From Synechococcus sp. UW140 (lineage in GTDB: Bacteria > Cyanobacteriota > Cyanobacteriia > PCC-6307 > Cyanobiaceae): DNA of 6,018 nucleotides. Under the pieces are notes generated by a model. The model did not search any database and was not told where the DNA came from. It saw only the letters and a list, made by a program, of their open reading frames with translations. Each line of letters begins with the position of its first letter. Position 1 is the first letter of the stretch. Location of the stretch: assembly GCA_945878795.1 (NCBI GenBank), contig CAMDWF010000150.1:1-6018 (forward strand), written 5' to 3'. Shown one piece after another: positions 1 through 5,310 of this stretch. Both the position numbers and the translations under genes were made by a program.

Positions 1-335
1 TCGGCGACGCGCAGGGCTAGCTGGGAAGCCCCGGCTTCCAGGGCGAGCTGCCGATCGCTGTCAGCGATTTCCCAGAAGACGTAAGCCCACTGGGGATCGC
101 GGGGGAGGAAGACGACGCGGGTTTCGGGTTCAGGCCGGGTGGCGGGTTCGAGCTCGGCATCTAAGGCCTTTGCGGCCGTAATAATGGCCTCGAGATTAGG
201 TAGGTCAGGAGTGGACGTAATGGATTTCAGCAGCTCTTCCTTGGATTTGAGGCTATAGAGATCTATTCCAACCTCTTTGGCGATTTGACGCAACTGGTGC
301 AGCGTCAGCATGGCCAACGAGGAGAATTCGCTCAC
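1..335 (-). CDS. DUF4912-type protein with Rho-N/SAP-like N-terminus, 5' part only
   Basis: The gene runs off the left edge of the window; about 111 N-terminal residues are visible. Residues 9-40 (LTLHQLRQIAKEVG, then YSLKSKEELLKSI) resemble the short helix-extended-helix Rho-N/SAP-like segment found at the start of cyanobacterial DUF4912 proteins. A linker rich in E and P follows (about 60-72). Then comes the beginning of a DUF4912-like domain (about 75-111), with the characteristic PRDPQWAYVFWEI stretch. The biochemical role of this family is not established; a nucleic-acid or protein-binding role would be a guess. The start is uncertain. GTG at 335 gives eight more residues before LTLHQL, as I recall for homologues; ATG at 309-311 is the alternative. 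Neither has a clear Shine-Dalgarno sequence. It lies downstream of cpcG on the same strand but beyond a terminator, so it is probably transcribed separately. Confidence 0.75.
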   Translation of the reverse strand, partial: MSEFSSLAMLTLHQLRQIAKEVGIDLYSLKSKEELLKSITSTPDLPNLEAIITAAKALDAELEPATRPEPETRVVFLPRDPQWAYVFWEIADSDRQLALEAGASQLALRVA

Positions 336-453
336 AGCAATTAGATTAGGTGAATCCCAGTCTGGACTGATCCCGGCCGTTCTGCTGAGTACAGGGTTGG
401 GCCGTCAGCATCCACTGACTCTCGCCCCAGCCCCGTAGGGCGACTGGGGTCGC

Positions 454-478
454 AAAAAAACCACAGAAGCCTCCGTGG
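454..478 (-). terminator. Intrinsic terminator after cpcG
   Basis: Read on the minus strand, a hairpin with arms CCACGGA and TTCTGTGG (7 pairs, one of them G-T, 4-nt loop, positions 461-478) is followed directly by seven T residues (454-460). Three A residues just upstream of the stem can pair with part of the T tract. It lies about 28 nt after the cpcG stop codon, which is where a rho-independent terminator is expected. It should end the sufR-orf-cpcS-cpcG transcription direction and separate it from the DUF4912-type gene. A second GC-rich inverted repeat (CCCCAG at 425-430 and CTGGGG at 444-449) follows but lacks a T tract. Confidence 0.8.
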
Positions 479-506
479 GTTTTGGTATGGCGTAAAAATC
501 GGCGCT

Positions 507-1268
507 TCAGCGGCCGATGCTGCGGTAAGGGACTTTGGAGAGATAATCCATCGACGTGTTGCCAGCAGGGGCGCCCACGCCGCGCAAGGCCGGCAGGCTG
601 CGTACCCAGGTGAGGTAATCCTCTGGGTAGCCGCCTCGCCGTTGCTGGGCACGAGGGGGATAGGCCTTGGCTGTTCCGGTGTAGACGATTTGGGGGAACC
701 CAAGAACTCCGCGGTGGTAGGAGTCGTAACGGGGCGAGGTGATGTTGAAAGGGGTTTCGCCGATTTGGCGAGAGCCCACGACCCGATTGCGATGGTAAGG
801 AACCGTGTCATAGCCAAAATTATCGAGATATTCTTCTGAATTGATAATGTCGTCGACCATGCCCTTGACGCCCCGCGTCATCAGCACGGCGGACCAAGCG
901 ATTTCTTCGGACTTGCCATGAACGGTGCGTCCGAGCAGCTTCTCGACAAGGTGACGAGCCACCTTGTAATTGCTGTTTAGGTTATAGAAACTGCGGTTGA
1001 AGGTATCCGATAGACAAAGGGATCGGATGAAATCACGCACGGTTATCTGGCCATCTCTTAGTTGGCTTTCCAGGGTGCGATCCCGATCCACCTTGAAGGC
1101 GTGGAAGAAGATTTGGCGATAGGCCGACTCGATCACAAAATTCTGATCTTCCCGGTCCAGGGATTTTTCCAAGGACGCCGCCTTGGGATCCTCGTCAGAG
1201 CCCACCCGGAAGGTAGTCACCCTGGAGTTTTTGGTGGTGGGGGCGTAGTTGAGGAGGGGAAGAGCCAC
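507..1268 (-). CDS. cpcG: Phycobilisome rod-core linker polypeptide CpcG
   Basis: The product anchors phycocyanin rods to the allophycocyanin core of the phycobilisome on the cytoplasmic face of the thylakoid. The 253-residue length suits the family. The N-terminus, ALPLLNYAPTTKNSRV, is the typical CpcG beginning. The linker domain (about residues 40-165) contains AYRQIFFHAFKVDRD, TLESQLRDGQITVRDFIRSL, a NSNY element, LLGR and EEIAWS, and ends with NSEEYLDNFGYDTVPY. The remaining approximately 85 residues are a basic, Pro/Gly/Tyr-rich tail, as in CpcG proteins. I chose the GTG at 1266-1268 because the conserved ALPLLNY block follows it at once; an open frame extends 16 codons upstream to 1316, but those residues look non-coding. 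No clear Shine-Dalgarno sequence is visible. It lies 111 nt after cpcS on the same strand and a strong terminator follows. The paralogue type (rod-core versus the CpcG2/CpcL form) is not certain, but no hydrophobic C-terminal segment is seen, which favours the rod-core type. Confidence 0.9.
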   Translation of the reverse strand: MALPLLNYAPTTKNSRVTTFRVGSDEDPKAASLEKSLDREDQNFVIESAYRQIFFHAFKVDRDRTLESQLRDGQITVRDFIRSLCLSDTFNRSFYNLNSNYKVARHLVEKLLGRTVHGKSEEIAWSAVLMTRGVKGMVDDIINSEEYLDNFGYDTVPYHRNRVVGSRQIGETPFNITSPRYDSYHRGVLGFPQIVYTGTAKAYPPRAQQRRGGYPEDYLTWVRSLPALRGVGAPAGNTSMDYLSKVPYRSIGR

Positions 1269-1379
1269 GCGGGGTCCGGCATCCGTGACATTAATAGTAG
1301 AAGTGTCCCCCCCCACTGGTCTCGGCTGGGGACCGCAGGACTCACAGACCGTAACGTTGGGCTTCGGCGCTGGCCGCGA
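1269..1379 (-). promoter_or_regulatory. cpcS-cpcG intergenic gap, possible cpcG promoter
   Basis: The 111-nt gap is long compared with the overlaps upstream, so cpcG could have its own promoter, as an abundant linker would need. On the minus strand the only AT-rich patch is CTACTATTAATG; TACTAT (positions 1294-1299) matches four of six -10 positions and would leave a leader of roughly 20 nt. No convincing -35 element sits 16-18 nt upstream. A run of eight G (minus strand, 1307-1314) lies just upstream of the patch. No terminator for cpcS is visible here, so read-through from cpcS is also possible. Confidence 0.25.
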
Positions 1380-2027
1380 TCACCAACCCAGGGGAGAAAG
1401 GGCCCGATTGATTTGTGATTGGGGCGTTGTGGGGCCTGGAACCGCAGGGGCTGACCCAGGGCCGGAGCTAGCCAGGGGGCTAGCTCCGGCTTCGTCCGCT
1501 ACAAGCCGGGTTTCGATGCAGAAGGAGGCGGTGTTGGAAAGCCCTTCGACGGTGCTGCTCCGCAGCCGCACGTTTGGACCAAGGAAGCTGAAGCGTTCGA
1601 CGCTGCTCATTGTTTCGTAGTCCGTAGTCAGCAGCAGCTCGTTGAGGGCGTCCATGGCAAAGCGGCCGGCGACGGGTGCCGTTTCCGCGTAGCCCCGATC
1701 CCTCAGCAGAAGCCCTTCGCGACCCCGGTCATCGGTGGGGATTAATCCGAACACGCTTTCGCCTTCGTGGGCTTCCCCGGCTTTGTCCCAGGCCATCGAG
1801 CCGCTCCAACGCACCTGGCAGCCACCGACCAGTCCGGTTGGATCCTGACCGTGCAGGGTGGCGATCGCGATCAGTCGGGGCTCCTCCGGCCCAAGGGCCA
1901 CCACTTCAATGAACGAACTACCGGCCTCAGCTCGACGATGCAGCAGGTGATGGCTGCTCCGGCGGGATCGCCAGCGCCCGCAGCTCTGCCGGAAGAAGGC
2001 CAGGGCATCGGTCGGTGAGTCGGTCAC
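1380..2027 (-). CDS. cpcS: Phycobiliprotein lyase, CpcS/CpeS family
   Basis: S-type lyases bind a bilin in a lipocalin-like beta-barrel and attach it to a cysteine of phycobiliprotein subunits (typically Cys-84 of CpcB and allophycocyanin subunits for CpcS; CpeS acts on phycoerythrin). Family features are visible throughout: DALAFFRQSCGRWRSRRSSHH (about residues 8-27), RRAEAGSSFIEV (31-42), a GGCQVRWSGSMAWD block (68-81), GLLLRDRGYAE (105-115), TDYETMSSVERFSF (135-148), NVRLRSSTV (152-160) and the final strand FCIETRL (169-175). The core is intact. The last 40 residues are an Ala/Ser/Pro/Gly-rich tail beyond the usual end of the family, and they are encoded partly by a perfect palindrome. The GTG start overlaps the stop of the preceding gene by 4 nt (GTGA), implying translational coupling. 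The choice between CpcS and CpeS specificity cannot be settled from sequence alone; cpcS is preferred because no phycoerythrin gene is near. Confidence 0.82.
   Translation of the reverse strand: MTDSPTDALAFFRQSCGRWRSRRSSHHLLHRRAEAGSSFIEVVALGPEEPRLIAIATLHGQDPTGLVGGCQVRWSGSMAWDKAGEAHEGESVFGLIPTDDRGREGLLLRDRGYAETAPVAGRFAMDALNELLLTTDYETMSSVERFSFLGPNVRLRSSTVEGLSNTASFCIETRLVADEAGASPLASSGPGSAPAVPGPTTPQSQINRALSPLGW
1461..1490. repeat. Perfect 13-bp inverted repeat in the cpcS 3' end
   Basis: Arms GCCGGAGCTAGCC (1461-1473) and GGCTAGCTCCGGC (1478-1490) are exact reverse complements around a 4-nt loop, AGGG. Two more pairs are possible as G-T wobbles on the plus strand. No T tract follows on either strand, so it is not a canonical intrinsic terminator. 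It encodes residues 180-189 of CpcS, in the low-complexity tail just past the conserved core. It could be an inserted dispersed palindromic element, an mRNA-stabilising hairpin between cpcS and cpcG, or chance in GC-rich DNA. Confidence 0.7.
1861..1868. repeat. HIP1 octamer GCGATCGC
   Basis: An exact copy of the highly iterated palindrome of many cyanobacteria lies inside cpcS. It is the only exact copy I noticed in this window, so the density is not high enough to say the genome is HIP1-rich. Confidence 0.4.
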
Positions 2028-2422
2028 GGGAACAGCGCGGAGATGCGATCACGATGATCGCAGCCAGGGTCTTGTTCAGAGAGGTTTGGGCTGGGGGATC
2101 TGTGCTCCAGGATCCAGGCCAGCAGATCGGTCAGTTCGAGGCTCAGGGGCGTCACAGATCGGTTTGTGGCGAGCTGATCAAACTGGTCGCCAAGGGCCAC
2201 CAGCTCGCGAACAAAGGCTTGAGTAAATCCAGGATCATCGCCGATCTGGGGCTGTCCCAGGACCCAGGATTGGATGGAGGCCCTGGCCGGTGTATCGCCT
2301 TGACGGCGAGCGGCAATGGTCTGGAGGGTTCGCAGTCCGTGGGCCAGCAGTCGTAGCTGATGGTTTTCCCAGGCCGGCAAGCAGAGACTTTCGATCCAGT
2401 GCTGATCTTCGGAGCTCAACAC
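2024..2422 (-). CDS. Hypothetical protein between sufR and cpcS
   Basis: I do not recognise a named domain. The predicted product has 132 residues and appears mainly helical, with Leu-rich amphipathic stretches (about residues 19-40, 66-86 and 94-106). It has no signal peptide or membrane segment and ends in a polar tail. The GTG at 2420-2422 was chosen because it overlaps the sufR stop codon by 7 nt and gives a natural N-terminus (VLSSEDQHWIESL). An ATG at 2486-2488 would add 22 Pro/Gly/Asp-rich residues and overlap sufR by 73 nt, which is less likely. The 3' end shares 4 nt with the cpcS start. The overlaps at both ends support it as a real, translated gene coupled to sufR and cpcS; a function in Fe-S sensing or bilin attachment would be only an inference from position. 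Similar small proteins probably exist in related picocyanobacteria, but this was not checked. Confidence 0.72.
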   Translation of the reverse strand: MLSSEDQHWIESLCLPAWENHQLRLLAHGLRTLQTIAARRQGDTPARASIQSWVLGQPQIGDDPGFTQAFVRELVALGDQFDQLATNRSVTPLSLELTDLLAWILEHRSPSPNLSEQDPGCDHRDRISALFP

Positions 2423-3147
2423 GATGGCTGGGGGCTGGTCGGGGTCGCCAGAGGGTTGTCGGCCAGGGGCATCAGCCGGAAGCCACATGCGTGGCCAGCT
2501 TCCAGCCGCCAGTGGATCCTTTCGACTTCACAATCAGGGAAGGTCTGGCGGATTAGCAGAAGTTCCTGGTCGCAGATCACCGGGAACGCTTCCGCGATGC
2601 GCATTACAGAGCAATGGTTCTCGCTGATCAGCCAGGCTTGGTTGGGGCCATCGGGGGGGGCGGTGTCGGTGACTTCGCGGTGAAAATCGGTGACATAGCC
2701 CTCGCTGCAACGCAGTTCAGCTAAGCGCTGTAATCGCTGCTGTAGGGGCCCCTCGCCGATCTGGTGGCGATATTTGGCCGCCTTGACCACGGCCTGCTGC
2801 TGCAGCAGCACTGCCTGGGTCTCGGGGGGCAGGGTGGTCGCCATGGACTTGAGAAGGCCCAAGGCAAAGGCCTCATTGCCATCGGGGAAGCAGCCATGGC
2901 CAGCAACCGTGAGCCGCCAGCGATTGCTCGGACGTCCTGGTCCGGCTTGGGAGCTGCTGGCCTCGACCAGTTGATCTTCCTCCAGGCAGCGTAGGTGTCG
3001 CCGCATCACTTGGACGGAAACTGCAAGTCGCTCGGCGAGATCAGCGGCGGTGCATTCCCCTTGGCGCATCAGCACAGCCAGGGCAGCCTTTCGGGTGGGA
3101 GGTGCCTCGGCGGTGACGCTGGATCGGTTGTGGGGTTGGGGCTCCAT
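2416..3147 (-). CDS. sufR: SufR, Fe-S cluster biogenesis transcriptional repressor
   Basis: SufR is a cytoplasmic DNA-binding repressor that carries an Fe-S cluster and controls the divergent suf operon; loss of the cluster relieves repression under iron or oxidative stress. The 243-residue product has an N-terminal winged helix-turn-helix of the DeoR/ArsR type: CTAADLAERLAVSVQVMRR at about residues 32-50, and wing GRPSNRWRLT at 71-80. Near the C-terminus it has four cysteines spaced exactly C-X12-C-X13-C-X14-C (C179, C192, C206, C221), the arrangement I recall for Synechocystis SufR. ENHC, EAFPVIC and FPDC are family-like. The ATG at 3145-3147 is chosen as it starts about 18 residues before the first HTH helix. 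The frame stays open upstream to an ATG at 3225 and a TTG at 3237, but that part lies in the control region. It is divergent from ftrC-sufBC, with a matching operator between them, and its stop overlaps the next gene. Confidence 0.92.
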   Translation of the reverse strand: MEPQPHNRSSVTAEAPPTRKAALAVLMRQGECTAADLAERLAVSVQVMRRHLRCLEEDQLVEASSSQAGPGRPSNRWRLTVAGHGCFPDGNEAFALGLLKSMATTLPPETQAVLLQQQAVVKAAKYRHQIGEGPLQQRLQRLAELRCSEGYVTDFHREVTDTAPPDGPNQAWLISENHCSVMRIAEAFPVICDQELLLIRQTFPDCEVERIHWRLEAGHACGFRLMPLADNPLATPTSPQPSC

Positions 3148-3379
3148 GGCTGGCACCGTGCCTGACCACCATGCCACGTATTTTGGTGCTTCGTTGGAGG
3201 TCTTTAGGCCCGCGATCCCATCCATCAGGGAGCACAATGGATCATCTTGACGGGACGGCCCCAGCCTCCGGCCCTGTGCCCTAGGCTATTTGCTTACGAA
3301 ACTTTGAGGTTTCGCAAGTCTGGATGGTTCGTTTCTGCCATTCCGTCAGCTCCTCCTCTTTACCCTGCCACTGTTTGCC
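3148..3379. promoter_or_regulatory. Divergent sufR / ftrC-sufBC control region
   Basis: This 232-nt region separates the putative sufR and ftrC start codons and must hold the promoters for both directions. The dyad at 3297-3314 is the only strong regulatory signal. No -35/-10 pair with good spacing was convincing on either strand; plus-strand candidates such as TTGCTT (3290-3295) have no good -10 partner. The pyrimidine-rich stretch just before ftrC (3350-3362) gives no Shine-Dalgarno sequence. Confidence 0.7.
3293..3318. promoter_or_regulatory. Putative SufR operator (CGAAAC-N6-GTTTCG)
   Basis: A perfect 6-bp dyad, CGAAAC (3297-3302) and GTTTCG (3309-3314), is separated by TTTGAG. After one mismatched position on each side it extends by CTT (3293-3295) paired with AAG (3316-3318). 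Nine of eleven half-site positions are therefore symmetric. The AAC-N6-GTT core agrees with the inverted repeat (CAAC-N6-GTTG) reported for Synechocystis SufR as I recall it. The site lies between sufR and ftrC, 65 nt before the ftrC start and 149 nt before the sufR start, so one dimer could repress both directions. Functional assignment is inferred from position and the resident regulator. Confidence 0.72.
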
Positions 3380-3769
3380 GTGCCCGTTTCCGACGCTTCT
3401 GTTCCCACGGATCCCAGCAGCGCCACAGGTACGGGCGGAACTGATAACAGTTTGGAGGTGATCCGTCGCTTTGCCGAAACCTACGCCCAACGCACCGGCA
3501 CTTATTTCTGCAGTGATCCGGGCGTCACTGCTGTAGTGCTTGAGGGATTGGCTCGAAACAAAGATGAGCTTGGCGGAGCGCTTTGTCCCTGTCGCCATTA
3601 CGAGGACAAAAAGGCCGAGGTGGCCCAGGCTTTTTGGAACTGCCCTTGCGTGCCGATGCGTGAGCGCAAGGAATGCCATTGCATGCTTTTTCTCACCGAA
3701 GACAATCCTTTCCGCGGTGATCAGCAGACCATCAGCCTTGCTGAGGTCAAGGCTCTGACCAGCGGTTGA
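3380..3769 (+). CDS. ftrC: Ferredoxin-thioredoxin reductase, catalytic subunit
   Basis: The catalytic (beta) chain takes electrons from photosystem-I-reduced ferredoxin and reduces the thioredoxin disulfide, using a [4Fe-4S] cluster beside a redox-active disulfide. It pairs with the variable subunit FtrV, which is not in this window. The 129-residue product carries the full cysteine set: CPC at 69-71, CPC at 88-90 and CHC at 99-101. By constant offset from the spinach/Synechocystis numbering (55, 57, 74, 76, 85, 87), C69, C88, C90 and C99 ligate the cluster, while C71 and C101 form the active disulfide next to H100. The about 22 N-terminal residues are a variable Ser/Thr/Gly-rich leader. The GTG at 3380 is the only reasonable start: the upstream frame has no ATG before an in-frame TGA at 3305. 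The gene is 13 nt upstream of sufB and presumably heads the SufR-controlled operon. Confidence 0.93.
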   Translation: MPVSDASVPTDPSSATGTGGTDNSLEVIRRFAETYAQRTGTYFCSDPGVTAVVLEGLARNKDELGGALCPCRHYEDKKAEVAQAFWNCPCVPMRERKECHCMLFLTEDNPFRGDQQTISLAEVKALTSG

Positions 3770-3782
3770 CCCCCCCAACACC

Positions 3783-5225
3783 ATGACCAGCACCGTTTCT
3801 GTTGGAGATTTGGTTAGTCAGCCGTACCGTTACGGCTTTGTCACCGATATTGAGACCGAAAAGATAGCCAAGGGCCTCGACGAAGGCGTGGTGCGTCTAA
3901 TTTCTGCCAAAAAGCAGGAACCTGCTTTCTTGCTGAATTTCCGACTCAAGGCCTATTCCCAGTGGCTGCAGATGCAGGAGCCAGACTGGGCTGCTTTGGG
4001 CCATGGGCCGATTGATTATCAGGAGATGATTTATTATGCCGCTCCTAAGCAGCAAGTCAAGAAGGCAAGTCTGGATGAGGTTGACCCTAAGCTATTAGAA
4101 ACTTTTGATAAACTGGGAATACCGCTAAGCGAGCAAAAGCGTCTGAGTAATGTTGCTGTAGATGCTGTTTTTGATAGTGTTTCTATTGCCACAACCTATC
4201 GGGAAAAATTAGCCGAAGATGGTGTCATATTTTGCTCCATCAGTGAGGCCGTAAAAGACTATCCTGATTTGGTAGAGCGTTATTTGGGTACAGTGGTGCC
4301 AAGTAATGACAATTTTTTTGCTGCTCTTAATTCGGCGGTATTCAGTGACGGTTCGTTTGTTTTTATTCCCAAGGGCGTCTCTTGTCCCATGGAGCTTTCC
4401 ACATATTTCCGGATTAATTCAGGCGATACAGGTCAATTTGAGCGCACATTGATTGTCGCGGAAGAAGCCGCCAATGTCAGCTATCTCGAGGGCTGCACCG
4501 CGCCGATGTTCGATACCAATCAGCTCCATGCCGCAGTGGTTGAATTGGTAGCACTTGATGATGCCAATATTAAGTATTCAACGGTTCAGAATTGGTATGC
4601 AGGTGATGAGAATGGAGTTGGGGGCATTTACAACTTTGTTACTAAACGTGGCCAGTGCCGTGGCGCCCGCAGTCATATAAGTTGGACCCAAGTGGAGACT
4701 GGGTCGGCAATTACTTGGAAATACCCAAGCTGTGTCTTGCAGGGTGCTGATTCTAGTGGGGAATTCTATTCCGTAGCCCTAACCAATAATCTTCAACAGG
4801 CTGATACCGGAACCAAAATGATCCATGTCGGTCCCGGTACACGCTCCACCATCATTAGTAAGGGTATTAGTGCCGGTCGTTCCAGTAATAGCTACCGCGG
4901 ATTGGTGCAAATAGGCCCCAAGGCGGTTGGGGCACGCAATTACAGTCAGTGTGATTCGATGTTGATTGGCGATACGGCCGCCGCCAACACCTTCCCTTAC
5001 CTACGATCTCAACAGCCCGACGCCAGTATTGAGCACGAAGCCAGTACCTGTCGCATTTCGGAAGATCAACTCTTTTATCTCCAGAGTCGCGGCATTAATT
5101 TAGAAGAATCCGTATCGATGATGGTGAGTGGTTTTTGTCGCGATGTCTTTAACCAGTTGCCCATGGAATTTGCGGCTGAAGCTGATAAACTCCTCGCCCT
5201 CAAGCTTGAGGGCTCCGTCGGTTAG
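3783..5225 (+). CDS. sufB: Fe-S cluster assembly scaffold protein SufB
   Basis: SufB is the scaffold of the SufBC2D complex, which assembles nascent Fe-S clusters with sulfur from SufS/SufE and energy from SufC. The 480-residue product is full length. It opens with QPYRYGFVTDIETEKIAKGL, typical of cyanobacterial and plastid SufB. The beta-helix core contains GVSCPMELSTYFRIN, EGCTAP and the C-terminal QCDSMLIG, HEASTCRISEDQLFYLQSRG and MEFAAEADKLLALKLEGSVG. C390 and E419 align with E. coli C405 and E434 (same 29-residue spacing), which are needed for sulfur transfer and cluster formation. The ATG start has no Shine-Dalgarno sequence; a run of seven C precedes it. The part around 4080-4320 is clearly more AT-rich (about 40% GC by hand count) than the GC-rich left arm. 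No frameshift was seen. Confidence 0.97.
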   Translation: MTSTVSVGDLVSQPYRYGFVTDIETEKIAKGLDEGVVRLISAKKQEPAFLLNFRLKAYSQWLQMQEPDWAALGHGPIDYQEMIYYAAPKQQVKKASLDEVDPKLLETFDKLGIPLSEQKRLSNVAVDAVFDSVSIATTYREKLAEDGVIFCSISEAVKDYPDLVERYLGTVVPSNDNFFAALNSAVFSDGSFVFIPKGVSCPMELSTYFRINSGDTGQFERTLIVAEEAANVSYLEGCTAPMFDTNQLHAAVVELVALDDANIKYSTVQNWYAGDENGVGGIYNFVTKRGQCRGARSHISWTQVETGSAITWKYPSCVLQGADSSGEFYSVALTNNLQQADTGTKMIHVGPGTRSTIISKGISAGRSSNSYRGLVQIGPKAVGARNYSQCDSMLIGDTAAANTFPYLRSQQPDASIEHEASTCRISEDQLFYLQSRGINLEESVSMMVSGFCRDVFNQLPMEFAAEADKLLALKLEGSVG

Positions 5226-5232
5226 GCCTTTG

Positions 5233-5269
5233 AGGCTTAAATCACGACCTTTGATCATGGTTTAAGCCT
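5233..5269 (+). repeat. Inverted repeat between sufB and sufC
   Basis: AGGCTTAAA (5233-5241) and TTTAAGCCT (5261-5269) are perfect reverse complements around a 19-nt loop. A pyrimidine-rich, T-rich stretch follows, but without an uninterrupted T tract. A downstream GGCTT (5270-5274) can pair with AAGCC in the right arm and so compete with it. It may act as a partial attenuator, an RNA-processing or stabilising element, or be neutral. The 85-nt gap is unusual for suf genes that are generally packed tightly. Confidence 0.55.
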
Positions 5270-5310
5270 GGCTTGTTTCCTTTTCATTTCTTGTTCTGTG
5301 TTTGTTTCCC

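Noticed and set aside
18..42. Imperfect inverted repeat CTGGGAAGCC-CC-GGCTTCCAG in the DUF4912-type gene, sharing GGGCTAGCT with the cpcS palindrome
   Set aside because: The stem has a bulge, the loop is tiny, and it lies within conserved coding sequence; the shared bases are too few to call a common repeat element.
425..449. GC-rich inverted repeat CCCCAG/CTGGGG as a second terminator
   Set aside because: There is no T tract on either strand; the stem at 461-478 with seven T residues is the credible terminator.
1249..1620. Plus-strand open frame opposite the cpcS/cpcG junction
   Set aside because: It is a GC-rich antisense shadow that spans the 3' end of cpcS and the 5' end of cpcG; composition and lack of any family features argue against coding.
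2795..2810. Palindrome TGCTGCTGCAGCAGCA in sufR
   Set aside because: It comes from CAG/CTG codons for a Leu-Leu-Gln-Gln-Gln run in the protein and needs no other explanation.
3439..3452. AACTG-ATAA-CAGTT dyad in the 5' part of ftrC as a second SufR site
   Set aside because: The AAC to GTT spacing is 8 rather than 6, the arms are only 5 bp and it lies in coding sequence.
3281..3793. Long open frame on the minus strand covering the control region and ftrC (170 codons)
   Set aside because: It is antisense to ftrC, whose six catalytic and cluster cysteines are all in place, and it crosses the SufR operator; its product resembles no family I know.
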